Below are positions 7,423 to 14,346 of a stretch of DNA of 14,346 bases, piece after piece (position 1 is the stretch's first letter; each line of letters starts with the position of its first letter). Position numbers and translations under genes: made by a program. The stretch lies in assembly GCA_031383555.1 (NCBI GenBank), contig JANMZR010000037.1, forward strand, positions 1 through 14,346. Direction: 5' to 3'. This DNA is from JANMZR01 sp031383555. GTDB taxonomy: Bacteria; Bacteroidota; Bacteroidia; Cytophagales; Spirosomataceae. The notes under the pieces are model-generated. The model was not told the DNA's origin. It saw only the letters and a program-made list of their open reading frames with translations, and did not search any database.

Positions 7423-7869
7423 ATGTTTAAAAAGTTAATTCAATTGGAAAAATGGGGTGATGCAAATCATCCAGCTTGGCTTGATATACTCAGGGTTATA
7501 TTAGGCGTATTTTTATTTTTTAAAGGAGCTAGTTTTATTGCCGATACAACTGCTTCGTCAGCTTTAATGAAGGGGCTTAACTTTAATCTATGGTCGGTAA
7601 CAGCAGTTCATTATGTGGCTTTTGCGCATATTTTTGGTGGTTTTTTAATTGCAATAGGAGCTTTAACCAGAATCGCAATACTCTTTCAATTGCCAGTTTT
7701 AATTGTTGCCGTCTTTTTTGCAAACCTAAGAGAAGGTTTTGAGGGTATCAATTCGGAGTTTTGGTTGTCTTTATTTACGCTATTCCTTTTGATATTGTTT
7801 TTAATTATGGGCTCAGGCAAGTTGAGTTTTGATAATTATTTGAATAATAATAAGGTTATAAAGCTTTAA
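7423..7869 (+). CDS. DoxX family membrane protein
   Basis: This small inner-membrane protein of 148 residues has four predicted helices near 19-38, 61-82, 84-100 and 111-131, the standard DoxX layout. Typical marks are the opening LDILRVILGVFLFFKG (20-35), HIFGGFLIAIGALTRIAIL (69-87) and a polar turn before the last helix, NLREGFEGINSEFWLS (101-116). I place the start at the ATG at 7423, because the longer reading begins with TTG at 7369 and adds an 18-residue hydrophobic lead that matches no family member I know. DoxX proteins have been linked to thiosulfate oxidation in archaea and to redox stress complexes in actinobacteria; the role in Bacteroidota is mostly undefined. It converges on the plug-domain gene with an 86-bp gap, and no clear shared terminator is visible there. 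Confidence 0.88.
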   Translation: MFKKLIQLEKWGDANHPAWLDILRVILGVFLFFKGASFIADTTASSALMKGLNFNLWSVTAVHYVAFAHIFGGFLIAIGALTRIAILFQLPVLIVAVFFANLREGFEGINSEFWLSLFTLFLLILFLIMGSGKLSFDNYLNNNKVIKL

Positions 7870-7955
7870 AATAGGCAAATAACTAATGCACAGTTTTTGA
7901 AAAATGTTTTCTTCATTAAAGTTTCAAAATATCCAATGATACTTTTTGAATAAAA

Positions 7956-10412
7956 CTATTTCGTAACTATACTTTTTAACGCTGCGCCAGCTCTGCCATC
8001 TTTTGCTAGGCCTTCTACTTTAATTGATATTGTATTATTAGAATTGTCGTTATTATAAAAACTTATTTTGGCATTACCATTTTTATCAGTATTCAAATTG
8101 GGATTCCAGTAAAGAGTTGAGCGTAAGTCAGGTTTGAAAGCTTCGTCTTGTATCACATCATATTTTGGGGAATAAAAGGTCCTCTCTACCTCAAAACCCA
8201 TTAATTTAACACCTTTTATTCCAGGGGTATCGTCATTTGACCAATCGTAGTTTTTGTTGCCTCGTTTGGTATACACACATATTACGCCGCCTGCTGCACG
8301 GCTTCCATAAATGGATGCTTGTGCACCTTTGAGTACATCAACTGACTCAACTTCACCTCTAGGCAAACTAATAAGTTGTTGTAAATCAGTAGGCATACCG
8401 TCTAAAACAAATAGCGGATCTATAGCTCCACCAAAATTAGTAGCACCTCTAATGTTTACTTTTACGTTCATACCACTTCCTGTAACTGATACACCAGGAA
8501 TTCGGCTTTGAATAGCTTCGATAATATTTAATGCACCCGAATTCGCAATTTCGGCTGTATTCAGCGTATTACTAGCAGCAGAATAGTTTTTGCGTGGGTC
8601 TTTTTCTTTTATTTTTTTGGCTCTTATAACCACTTCGTCAAGCGTTTTATTACCACTTTTTCTCAATTGTGTTTCAATACGCTTGTTCTCAGCTATTTCC
8701 TTCAAGTAGTTTGCTAAAAGATCTTGTTCATGCTTATCAATTGGCCAATTACCTGATATATTTTGGACCATTGGGCTTTTAGTTGGTTCGATTTTAATAT
8801 TTAAATCATTATTACCTTTTGGCGTTGCGCCTTGTATAGTGAAACTGGTTGAATCGTAATAGTTCAAATCGCCAAAAATAAAATTACCTTTGTCGTCTGA
8901 GTCTGCTTTAAATATGGTCTGGTTATCTTCCTGCTGCATAACAGTAGTCAAATTGACTATTCCAGCACTTTTTCCATTAAGTTTTGCAACATTTCCTTTG
9001 AGACTCAAACCGGACTCTATAAAAAACTGAGGTGTATTGGTTGTGTCAAATGCTATTACTTCTTTCCAAGTAAACCTTCTCCAGCCTTGAGTCATTAACA
9101 ATAGGTCTAGTTTAAATTGTGAATCTGCTTGTGTACTGTCAAAATAATAACTTGGTTGCTCAATAAACCCTTTCAAATCCGATGTTAAGGCCATATAGGA
9201 AGCTATGTTTTGGTCATATAATTCGGGTTCTGCTTTTTTGTAATCAACGGCTGCAATACTAAAACTACCTTCAATTGGCTTGCTGGTATGGTCAGCTACA
9301 GTCACAGATAACTCAATTATTTCACGCTTTTTATAAGTCAATTTATTTGCTTTTATATTCATAATCAATGTTTTAGGCTTATTTGCCCAAACTAACCGTT
9401 CACAAATAGGCTGTTGTTTTTCGTCAAACAAAGTAATTTGATTTATACCTTCCCCAAACTGATTTCTGGGGATATTGAATAAAATTGTTTTTTTTGAAAG
9501 CGGAATTGCGGCTGCAAATTTAACTTTGCCTTTACCGGTGACAATCAAGGTGGCTACATCATCGTCTTTCAATTTTCTATTTGTTGAAATAATAACCCTA
9601 ACATTGTTTTTATTACTCATATTGTCTATTTGCATGGCAAAACCCGAAGGATTTACTTTTGGGAGCTCAAACGTTTTCCAAGTTCCATTTTTTAAAAGCA
9701 ATTGCGCTGAATAACTTTTAGCAGCATCGGGCGTAAAACTAAAATTACCCATTCCCAAATGAACACTTGCGAAATTTTGAACTGTATCGCCTGATGAAGA
9801 CATTATAATACCCTCAATATCAGTACTATAACCTAAACTATTAATTGCTTTAAATGCAATTCGATTACTTATACCCGCTATAAGATTACCACCTTCGGCA
9901 AAAAATTGAACATCAATTGTATTGGTGTCGGCAATGATAAGAGCTGGAGTTTCATCGTAGATTTGAATTTTCTGATTAAAGAAAAAATCTTCAGAAAAAT
10001 TACGCATATAATTAGTATAAGCTCGAATACGATATGGGCCACTTTCTATTGAATCTGATACCACAAATCGACCATTGGTTGTGCCATTGATAAGCGCATA
10101 TCGATGTGAAAGTATCAATTTATTAGTTTTTTCGTTAATGAAGTCAACATACAATACCTTGCTGATAGTATCAATTGTCTGACTGTTTGCTTCAACTAAA
10201 TAACCTTTGAACAATATTGTGTCGCCAATAGCTGAATAGGATTTATCAAGATGAAGATACACTTTTTCTTGTGGACGAGCATTTTGATAGTTTGAAAATT
10301 TTTCTGCCATTTTTTTAGCAAATTCTTCTTGAGCAAAAATGCTACCCGAATTTATTAAAAGCATTAATAAAATACAAATACCACATTGCCAATGGTTTTT
10401 AGTTATTTTCAT
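7956..10412 (-). CDS. TonB-plug domain protein with macroglobulin-like N-terminus, no beta-barrel
   Basis: The protein is predicted to be exported: from the ATG at 10412 it starts MKITKNHWQCGICILL and has a signal peptide ending near FAQ (27-28). An ATG 48 bases upstream would place 16 polar residues before it and is less likely. Residues about 45-155 look like a macroglobulin-type beta-sandwich (KVYLHLDKSYSAIGDTILFKG, starting near 50), followed by further beta-rich repeats. A TonB-receptor plug domain sits at about 591-718: LDEVVI, IEAIQSRIPGV, VNIRG, DPLFVLDGMP, VESVDVLKGAQASIYGSRAAGGVI. The last 100 residues return to a macroglobulin-like strand pattern (NGNAKISFYNNDNS...VEGLAKDGR), so the plug seems inserted in that scaffold. 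No 22-strand barrel follows, so this is not a transporter by itself. Such proteins are common in Bacteroidota, with unclear function at the cell envelope. The 304-bp gap to the MFS gene suggests its own promoter. Confidence 0.85.
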   Translation of the reverse strand: MKITKNHWQCGICILLMLLINSGSIFAQEEFAKKMAEKFSNYQNARPQEKVYLHLDKSYSAIGDTILFKGYLVEANSQTIDTISKVLYVDFINEKTNKLILSHRYALINGTTNGRFVVSDSIESGPYRIRAYTNYMRNFSEDFFFNQKIQIYDETPALIIADTNTIDVQFFAEGGNLIAGISNRIAFKAINSLGYSTDIEGIIMSSSGDTVQNFASVHLGMGNFSFTPDAAKSYSAQLLLKNGTWKTFELPKVNPSGFAMQIDNMSNKNNVRVIISTNRKLKDDDVATLIVTGKGKVKFAAAIPLSKKTILFNIPRNQFGEGINQITLFDEKQQPICERLVWANKPKTLIMNIKANKLTYKKREIIELSVTVADHTSKPIEGSFSIAAVDYKKAEPELYDQNIASYMALTSDLKGFIEQPSYYFDSTQADSQFKLDLLLMTQGWRRFTWKEVIAFDTTNTPQFFIESGLSLKGNVAKLNGKSAGIVNLTTVMQQEDNQTIFKADSDDKGNFIFGDLNYYDSTSFTIQGATPKGNNDLNIKIEPTKSPMVQNISGNWPIDKHEQDLLANYLKEIAENKRIETQLRKSGNKTLDEVVIRAKKIKEKDPRKNYSAASNTLNTAEIANSGALNIIEAIQSRIPGVSVTGSGMNVKVNIRGATNFGGAIDPLFVLDGMPTDLQQLISLPRGEVESVDVLKGAQASIYGSRAAGGVICVYTKRGNKNYDWSNDDTPGIKGVKLMGFEVERTFYSPKYDVIQDEAFKPDLRSTLYWNPNLNTDKNGNAKISFYNNDNSNNTISIKVEGLAKDGRAGAALKSIVTK

Positions 10413-10716
10413 AAGGTAAAACTGGTCAATTTTTTTTGTCGATTGAAAGTAATAATACAAAAATTAAGTTTTTAAAGTAAGCTAAAGAATAGATACTAAT
10501 AATTTTGTATTCCCTATATGTTTTAATGTTGTTGAATGTAGAGTTGATTTATGGCAGTAGGCGTTCCGATTCTTTTGTATATACGGGCACGCCAGTGAAA
10601 GAAACAAAGAAATTAAGTTCCAACAACAATTGAGATTAATATATAATTTTGAATTTTGTCAACTAGAACTATTTTGTACTGAGGCGTTTGAAAACCTCTT
10701 ATGATGACTAAATTAC
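10413..10716. other. Gene-free gap with an imperfect GC-rich hairpin
   Basis: This 304-bp gap lies downstream of the MFS gene and upstream of the plug-domain gene on the minus strand. Its only distinct structure is at 10560-10593: GGCGT pairs with ACGCC and the inner CCG (10566-10568) with CGG (10584-10586), around a 15-base loop. It is conspicuous in otherwise AT-rich DNA. No T-run follows on the minus strand, so it is not a standard terminator. I see no convincing coding frame here. The promoter of the plug-domain gene should lie within the left third, but no box could be assigned. Confidence 0.35.
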
Positions 10717-11982
10717 TTACCAACTTTTCTTTTTATGCCCCCAAACGGCGAAATACAAAATATAAAAATAGCATAAGCCCATCACTAAAAAGCCCATTTG
10801 TGGATTGGTTGCTTTAGATAGCCATGCATATGCCAGCGGTACAACGCCTCCACCAGGGGCAATGCCCATAATCATTATGGCTGAACCTATTTTTGTTAAT
10901 TTACCTAAACCTTTTATGCCTAATGGGAAAATTGCTGGCCAAAGAAGGGCATTAGACAAGCCCGTTATGGCAATAAGAAAAACAGAGAAATAACCAGTTG
11001 AAAACAAAATAGCAATAGTTAAAACTATTCCTAAAATTGCGGACCATTTTAAGGCATCTTGCTGGCTGATATATTTTGGAATAAATAAAATGCCCAACAA
11101 ATAGCCGATTAACATGGACGCTAATGTATAGGAAGGGAAGTTTTTGGCTTCATCAAGGCTAATACCAATATTTTTACCGTACTGCCCAATTCCATCACCA
11201 GCAATTACCTCTGCACCTACGCAAGCAACTATCGCCAATGCGCCCAATACCAAGCTTGGGTGGCTTAAAATGCCTTTTGTATTGGCTATTCCATCAATTG
11301 TTTCTTCCTCTTCTTCGTGAATTTCAGGCAGTTTTGAAAACCAAATAATTACACCAACTAGGCATAAACCAACTGCCAAAAAGATGTATGGAGGAATTAC
11401 CCTTAGGGCCAACTCGTTGAGCATTAGGTTTCTATCTGCCAAATTGGTAGTTAGATTTAGTTTGCTTTCAAAGCCACTAATGTTTTTCAATACAATACCT
11501 CCTAATAAAAAAGGAACCAATATGCCCGCTACTTTATTGCAAATACCCATATAGCTTATTCGTTGGGCAGCACTTTCAATAGGACCCAAAATAGATATAT
11601 ATGGGTTCACGGCAGTTTGTAATAAAGAAAGCCCCATGCCTTGAACAAATAGCCCTACCAGAAATAGATTGAAACTGCGAATATTAGCGGCTGGTATAAA
11701 TATTAATGCACCAAGGGCAACTACGAATAATCCAAATATCATTCCATTTTTAAAGCCTAGTCTTTTTAGGATTGAGGCCGAAGGTATTGGTAAAAAGAAG
11801 TAGCCCAAATAAGCGGCTGAGGTTACTAGAAAAGCTTGAATATCGTTTTCAAGATTACAGGCAATTTTTAAAAATGGTATTAATGAGCTGTTTGTCCAGG
11901 TAATATAGCCAAATGTAAAAAAAAGCATTCCAATGATGATCATTGACTTTAAATAGTTGTCAGATTGTGTTTTCTCTATCAT
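10717..11982 (-). CDS. FucP/NagP-like MFS sugar transporter
   Basis: This 421-residue major facilitator has twelve predicted helices and belongs to the FucP/GluP/NagP group of sugar:proton symporters. The marks are the first helix MLFFTFGYITWTNSSLIPFLK (near 19-39), the RLGFKNG loop (74-80) between helices 2 and 3, and the group signature LQTAVNPYISILGP (121-134) followed by AAQRISYMGICN. The central cytoplasmic loop carries an acidic run, PEIHEEEEETID (219-230). The gene starts 60 bases after the stop of the GH109 gene on the same strand, so the two are likely co-transcribed. Given that neighbour, N-acetylgalactosamine released by GH109 is the best guess for the substrate, as NagP-type members carry amino sugars; fucose, galactose or glucose remain possible. 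Confidence 0.88.
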   Translation of the reverse strand: MIEKTQSDNYLKSMIIIGMLFFTFGYITWTNSSLIPFLKIACNLENDIQAFLVTSAAYLGYFFLPIPSASILKRLGFKNGMIFGLFVVALGALIFIPAANIRSFNLFLVGLFVQGMGLSLLQTAVNPYISILGPIESAAQRISYMGICNKVAGILVPFLLGGIVLKNISGFESKLNLTTNLADRNLMLNELALRVIPPYIFLAVGLCLVGVIIWFSKLPEIHEEEEETIDGIANTKGILSHPSLVLGALAIVACVGAEVIAGDGIGQYGKNIGISLDEAKNFPSYTLASMLIGYLLGILFIPKYISQQDALKWSAILGIVLTIAILFSTGYFSVFLIAITGLSNALLWPAIFPLGIKGLGKLTKIGSAIMIMGIAPGGGVVPLAYAWLSKATNPQMGFLVMGLCYFYILYFAVWGHKKKSW

Positions 11983-12042
11983 TTTGTATTTTTGTTTGAA
12001 TGTTCGTTCGGGGGTTATTTATAAAATTTAATTGTATTTATG

Positions 12043-13395
12043 CTAGAAATCATCATTTAAAGCGAAGTTTTGCTTTCTAGTTTTCCACTTTCCTCTTGTG
12101 AAATCAGGTACTTTTATAGAGGTGGAATTTTGAGCAATTGACATTTCAGAAAGGGGTGAAATAGCAGACCAAGCCGCTGTATCGTAGGTATCGATTGGAG
12201 GGGTAATCTTTCTTTTTACTGATTCGATAAATGAGTTTAGTACAAAAAAGTCCATTCCGCCATGTCCTGCGTTTTCGGCTTGTTTTTCATATTTCTTCCA
12301 AAGTGGGTGGTCATAATCTGTTTGATATTTTTCAAATTTTTCCCAAGTATGTTCATTTTTTGAAATTCCTTCTAGGTAAATTGACTTGTTTATATCCATC
12401 CATATTCCGTTGGTGCCTTGTACTCTAAAGCCTAAAGAATAGGGTCGAGGTAAGTTTGTATCATGAGTTATAAGTATGGTTTCACCGTTTGCACATTTTA
12501 TTTGAGTCGTTACCACATCACCCAATTTAAACTTTACTTTGGCGTTTGGATGGTTTTCTCCGCCATTTTTCACAATATATTCATGCAGCCCACGGGCTTT
12601 AGAAGCCATTGAAGTGAGGTAGGTAAACTGGTTTCCATAGTTGATATTCAGCATGTTAGAGACCGGCCCAAGTCCATGAGTTGGGTATACATCACCATTT
12701 CGATCGATGGAGTGTTGAGTTCTCCATTTTGATTCGGAGTAACCGTTTTTACCAAATTCAACTCCTTTTCCATATGCGCTTTTACCATCATTGAATTTTA
12801 CCCCACGAAGGTCGTGTTCATAGCCGCATTCCAAGTGAATTAATTCGCCAAATTTTTGTTGACGAACCATATTGAGTACAGCCATTACATCACGACGGTA
12901 GCAAACATTTTCCAAAAGCATACAATGAGCACCCGTTTTTTCATGCATATTTACGAGGTCCCAGCTTTCTTTCAGCGTTACTGTTGCCGAGACTTCTACA
13001 CCTACATAATGTCCGTTTTTCATAGCTGAAAGTGCCATTGGTACATGCCATTCCCAAGGCGTAGCTATTATAACTCCTTCAATATCAGATCTTTTGCAAA
13101 GGTTTTCAAAATCTAAGTTTCCATTTGAATATAATTTTGCTTCAGGAAATCCTTTGTCGGTAATCATTTTTTGTGCCTTGGCTAAAGCGGTTTTATCGAT
13201 ATCGCAAAGTGCAATTATCTCAATATCAGTTCGATATAATGCTTGTTCCAAATGGCTTCGGCCTCGTTCGCCAAGTCCTATAAATGCGATTTTGGCTTTT
13301 TTTATTTCTTGTTTTTTTCTTGTAAAAATAGTTGGAGTACTTAAGGCAAAAAGGCTAGCTTTTGTGGTTTGGTCTAAGAATTGGCGTCGTTTCAT
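12043..13395 (-). CDS. GH109 alpha-N-acetylgalactosaminidase (Gfo/Idh/MocA fold), Tat-exported
   Basis: This 450-residue protein is a glycosidase of family GH109, which removes terminal alpha-GalNAc from glycans by an NAD-dependent oxidation-elimination-addition-reduction cycle. The N-terminus has a twin-arginine signal (MKRRQFLDQTTKASLFAL), so the enzyme should be exported folded with its NAD. The dinucleotide motif is GLGERG (40-45), followed by ATPWEWH (111-117). Aligning by eye with the Elizabethkingia enzyme as I remember it, substrate and catalytic residues all appear kept: Glu162 (ENVCY), Tyr192 (GYEHD), Arg225 (KWRTQH), Tyr237 and His240 (YPTHGLGP), Tyr319 (RPYS). The length matches the family. 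It lies between an ArsR-like regulator gene, 74 bp upstream, and a sugar transporter gene, 60 bp downstream, all on the minus strand, which supports a role in host- or microbe-derived GalNAc scavenging. Confidence 0.93.
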   Translation of the reverse strand: MKRRQFLDQTTKASLFALSTPTIFTRKKQEIKKAKIAFIGLGERGRSHLEQALYRTDIEIIALCDIDKTALAKAQKMITDKGFPEAKLYSNGNLDFENLCKRSDIEGVIIATPWEWHVPMALSAMKNGHYVGVEVSATVTLKESWDLVNMHEKTGAHCMLLENVCYRRDVMAVLNMVRQQKFGELIHLECGYEHDLRGVKFNDGKSAYGKGVEFGKNGYSESKWRTQHSIDRNGDVYPTHGLGPVSNMLNINYGNQFTYLTSMASKARGLHEYIVKNGGENHPNAKVKFKLGDVVTTQIKCANGETILITHDTNLPRPYSLGFRVQGTNGIWMDINKSIYLEGISKNEHTWEKFEKYQTDYDHPLWKKYEKQAENAGHGGMDFFVLNSFIESVKRKITPPIDTYDTAAWSAISPLSEMSIAQNSTSIKVPDFTRGKWKTRKQNFALNDDF

Positions 13396-13469
13396 GAAAA
13401 ACTAGTAATAGGTTACTGATTATTTAATATTTATTTAAAGATATAAAATTCCTTTGGAAAATATAATTA

Positions 13470-13787
13470 TTATTCTTTAAGTGATGCGCTTTTTTTTCTT
13501 ACTTGTAAAAATGTTTGCGAACGGGAAGGAGTAACCCCGGCCAGCCAATCCAACATATTTTCTAGTGTTTCTGATTTTATAGAATAAAGTCTATAAAGTC
13601 CTTGGGTTTTAGAATCGACTAATTCTCCTTTTTTCAAGGTGTTCAAATGTTGCGATACATTGCCTGCAGTTAAATTTAATTTTTCGGAAATTTCTGTTGA
13701 GGTTAAAGCTTCTTTAAATAAAAGCTCTAAAATGTTGCGCCTATTTTGATCGGATAGTGCTTTCCAAGAATCTTGTATTTCGGTCAT
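13470..13787 (-). CDS. ArsR/SdpR-like winged-helix transcriptional regulator
   Basis: This 105-residue DNA-binding protein opens with the ArsR-family phrase SWKALSDQNRRNILELL (7-23). A helix-turn-helix follows at about 28-50 (LTSTEISEKLNLTAGNVSQHLNTL) and a wing at 55-70 (LVDSKTQGLYRLYSI). There are no cysteines, so the metal-sensing ELCVC-type site of ArsR/SmtB is absent. The WLAGV segment after the wing recalls SdpR-like members, which act as repressors without bound metal. It is the first gene of the minus-strand cluster and is followed after 74 bp by GH109 and then the sugar transporter, so it probably controls them, itself, or both. An inverted repeat lies 33-66 bases upstream of its start codon and is a candidate operator. 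Confidence 0.87.
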   Translation of the reverse strand: MTEIQDSWKALSDQNRRNILELLFKEALTSTEISEKLNLTAGNVSQHLNTLKKGELVDSKTQGLYRLYSIKSETLENMLDWLAGVTPSRSQTFLQVRKKSASLKE

Positions 13788-13819
13788 TGATGTAATTTGT
13801 TTTCAAATATTCGATTCTC

Positions 13820-13853
13820 AGGCCTAATGTGCTTAATTTGGGTTTTTAGGCCT
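13820..13853. promoter_or_regulatory. Inverted repeat upstream of the arsR-like gene (candidate operator)
   Basis: AGGCCTAA (13820-13827) and TTAGGCCT (13846-13853) form a perfect 8-bp inverted repeat separated by 18 bases, with each half containing the palindrome AGGCCT. It lies 33-66 bases upstream of the arsR-like start codon, where an autoregulatory operator would be expected. On the + strand the right arm runs into a T6 tract (13853-13858), so it could also act as a terminator for + transcription, but no + gene precedes it. Operator is my preferred reading, from position only. Confidence 0.45.
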
Positions 13854-13901
13854 TTTTTATTTATAAGTTTTTACAAAAATTAACATTACGCTAACAAATT
13901 G

Positions 13902-14034
13902 ACTTATTAACTCTTTTTTTTTATCAAATATTATTAACATGTTAATTCTTTTAAAGTTTTTAACAGTTACGACTTATCAACAATTGTTAATTTGTTAATT
14001 AGAAAGTACTTATTAACAATAAAAACTTATCAAA
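13902..14034 (+). repeat. Cluster of six same-orientation TTATYAA motifs in AT-rich DNA
   Basis: The motif TTATYAAM begins at 13904, 13921, 13931, 13974, 14010 and 14027. Four copies carry the longer form ACTTATYAAM (13902, 13972, 14008, 14025). All six have the same orientation. Two extra palindromes, ATTAACATGTTAAT (13933-13946) and AACAATTGTT (13979-13988), are interleaved. Copies such as TTATCAACA (13974-13982) are one base off the DnaA box TTATCCACA. The cluster may be a multi-site protein-binding region upstream of the regulator gene, an origin-like or plasmid iteron-like region, or low-complexity chance. Confidence 0.45.
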
Positions 14035-14049
14035 TATAACCAACAAAGC

Positions 14050-14083
14050 CTATTTAAGCAAACGCTTAAATAGCATTTTAAGC
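14050..14083. repeat. Three overlapping hairpin arms
   Basis: CTATTTAAGC (14050-14059) and GCTTAAATAG (14064-14073) make a perfect 10-bp stem with an AAAC loop. A third segment, TTTAAGC (14077-14083), can pair instead with the first seven bases of the second arm (GCTTAAA), so two alternative hairpins are possible. No T-run follows, so it is not an obvious intrinsic terminator on either strand. It could also serve in DNA form as a dyad operator. It lies about 260 bp upstream of the arsR-like gene. Confidence 0.45.
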
Positions 14084-14120
14084 TAATTTCGCCAATTGCA
14101 TCTTTTTGAGCTTTAGTATT

Positions 14121-14346
14121 ATTTGGCCAAATATTATTTGGTTTCATATATTTTTGTTAGAGGTTTAGGTGAATTTTTTTTAAAATATTCCTATAAATTT
14201 TCTTGCTATTAGTTTGAAATTATTTGTAAAAATAAGATAGGTACATCAATTTAACTAATAGCAAGAAAATTTATAGGAATATTTTAAAAAAAATTCACCT
14301 AAACCTCTAACAAAAATATATGAAACCAAATAATATTTGGCCAAAT
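14121..14346. repeat. Perfect 94-bp inverted repeat at the window end
   Basis: Bases 14121-14214 are the exact reverse complement of 14253-14346, with a 38-base spacer at 14215-14252. The arms carry an 8-base T/A run and no coding frame. Each outer end carries the self-palindrome ATTTGGCCAAAT (14121-14132 and 14335-14346), and the right arm ends on the last base of the window. The true outer limit on that side is therefore unknown. Possible readings are a natural long palindrome, an inverted pair of a small repeated element, or an assembly/amplification fold-back at a contig end. Confidence 0.9.

Noticed and set aside
10413..10460. Start of the plug-domain protein at the upstream ATG (10460)
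   Set aside because: The internal ATG at 10412 begins a normal signal peptide; the upstream start would put 16 mostly polar residues in front of it.
10500..10640. A small minus-strand coding remnant in the gap after the transporter gene
   Set aside because: Short open stretches exist in two frames, but none resembles a known protein or has a convincing start.
13820..13858. An intrinsic terminator on the + strand
   Set aside because: The stem plus T6 tract fits, but no + strand gene lies upstream; its place just before the regulator start favours an operator.
13861..14040. A chromosomal origin of replication
   Set aside because: The DnaA-box-like motifs all differ from the consensus by at least one base, and no dnaA, dnaN, gidA or parAB gene is nearby.
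14121..14346. A phase-variable invertible promoter
   Set aside because: The 38-bp spacer is too short for the usual invertible segment, and no gene follows within the window.

Overview
The window looks like a piece of a Bacteroidota chromosome, probably Cytophagales or Sphingobacteriales-like. It is AT-rich, start codons are preceded by A-rich stretches rather than Shine-Dalgarno sequences, and several families are typical of the phylum: a TonB-plug/macroglobulin-type surface protein without a barrel, a FucP/NagP-type sugar transporter beside a Tat-exported GH109 enzyme, and a long DoxX-like protein. No tRNA, rRNA, CRISPR array or intact transposase was seen. The taxonomic call rests on protein style alone.

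Left part (1-7869, all genes on +): a polytopic DoxX-like protein with a C-terminal soluble domain; a GH16 beta-glucanase-type lipoprotein; a secreted beta-lactamase-fold serine hydrolase whose SxxK motif reads SEAR; an SDR oxidoreductase; a polytopic membrane protein with conserved-looking histidines; a 5'-truncated esterase (PHB-depolymerase family); and a short DoxX protein. The genes are separated by 135-340 bp gaps, so they look like individually transcribed units of unrelated function rather than an operon. The gaps are not empty. The ones after the hydrolase and after the SDR gene hold two diverged copies of one element of about 170-195 bp. The gap after the membrane protein holds another imperfect inverted repeat, followed by tandem 13-mers resembling an IS21-type end, which abuts the truncated esterase. 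The pattern of gene followed by a foldable repeat resembles a cassette array, but no integrase is present and the attC core consensus was not found.

Right part (7956-13787, all genes on -): in transcription order an ArsR/SdpR-like repressor, a Tat-exported GH109 alpha-N-acetylgalactosaminidase, a FucP/NagP-like MFS sugar transporter and a plug-domain surface protein. The first three are closely spaced and make a plausible GalNAc scavenging unit: removal of alpha-GalNAc outside the cytoplasm, uptake through the inner membrane, and local transcriptional control. No SusC/SusD pair is present.

The last 560 bp hold no gene but much structure: an inverted repeat just upstream of the arsR-like gene, six copies of a TTATYAA-type motif all in the same orientation, three overlapping hairpin arms, and at the very end a perfect 94-bp inverted repeat around a 38-bp spacer that runs to the last base. 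The last may be a real palindrome or an assembly fold-back.
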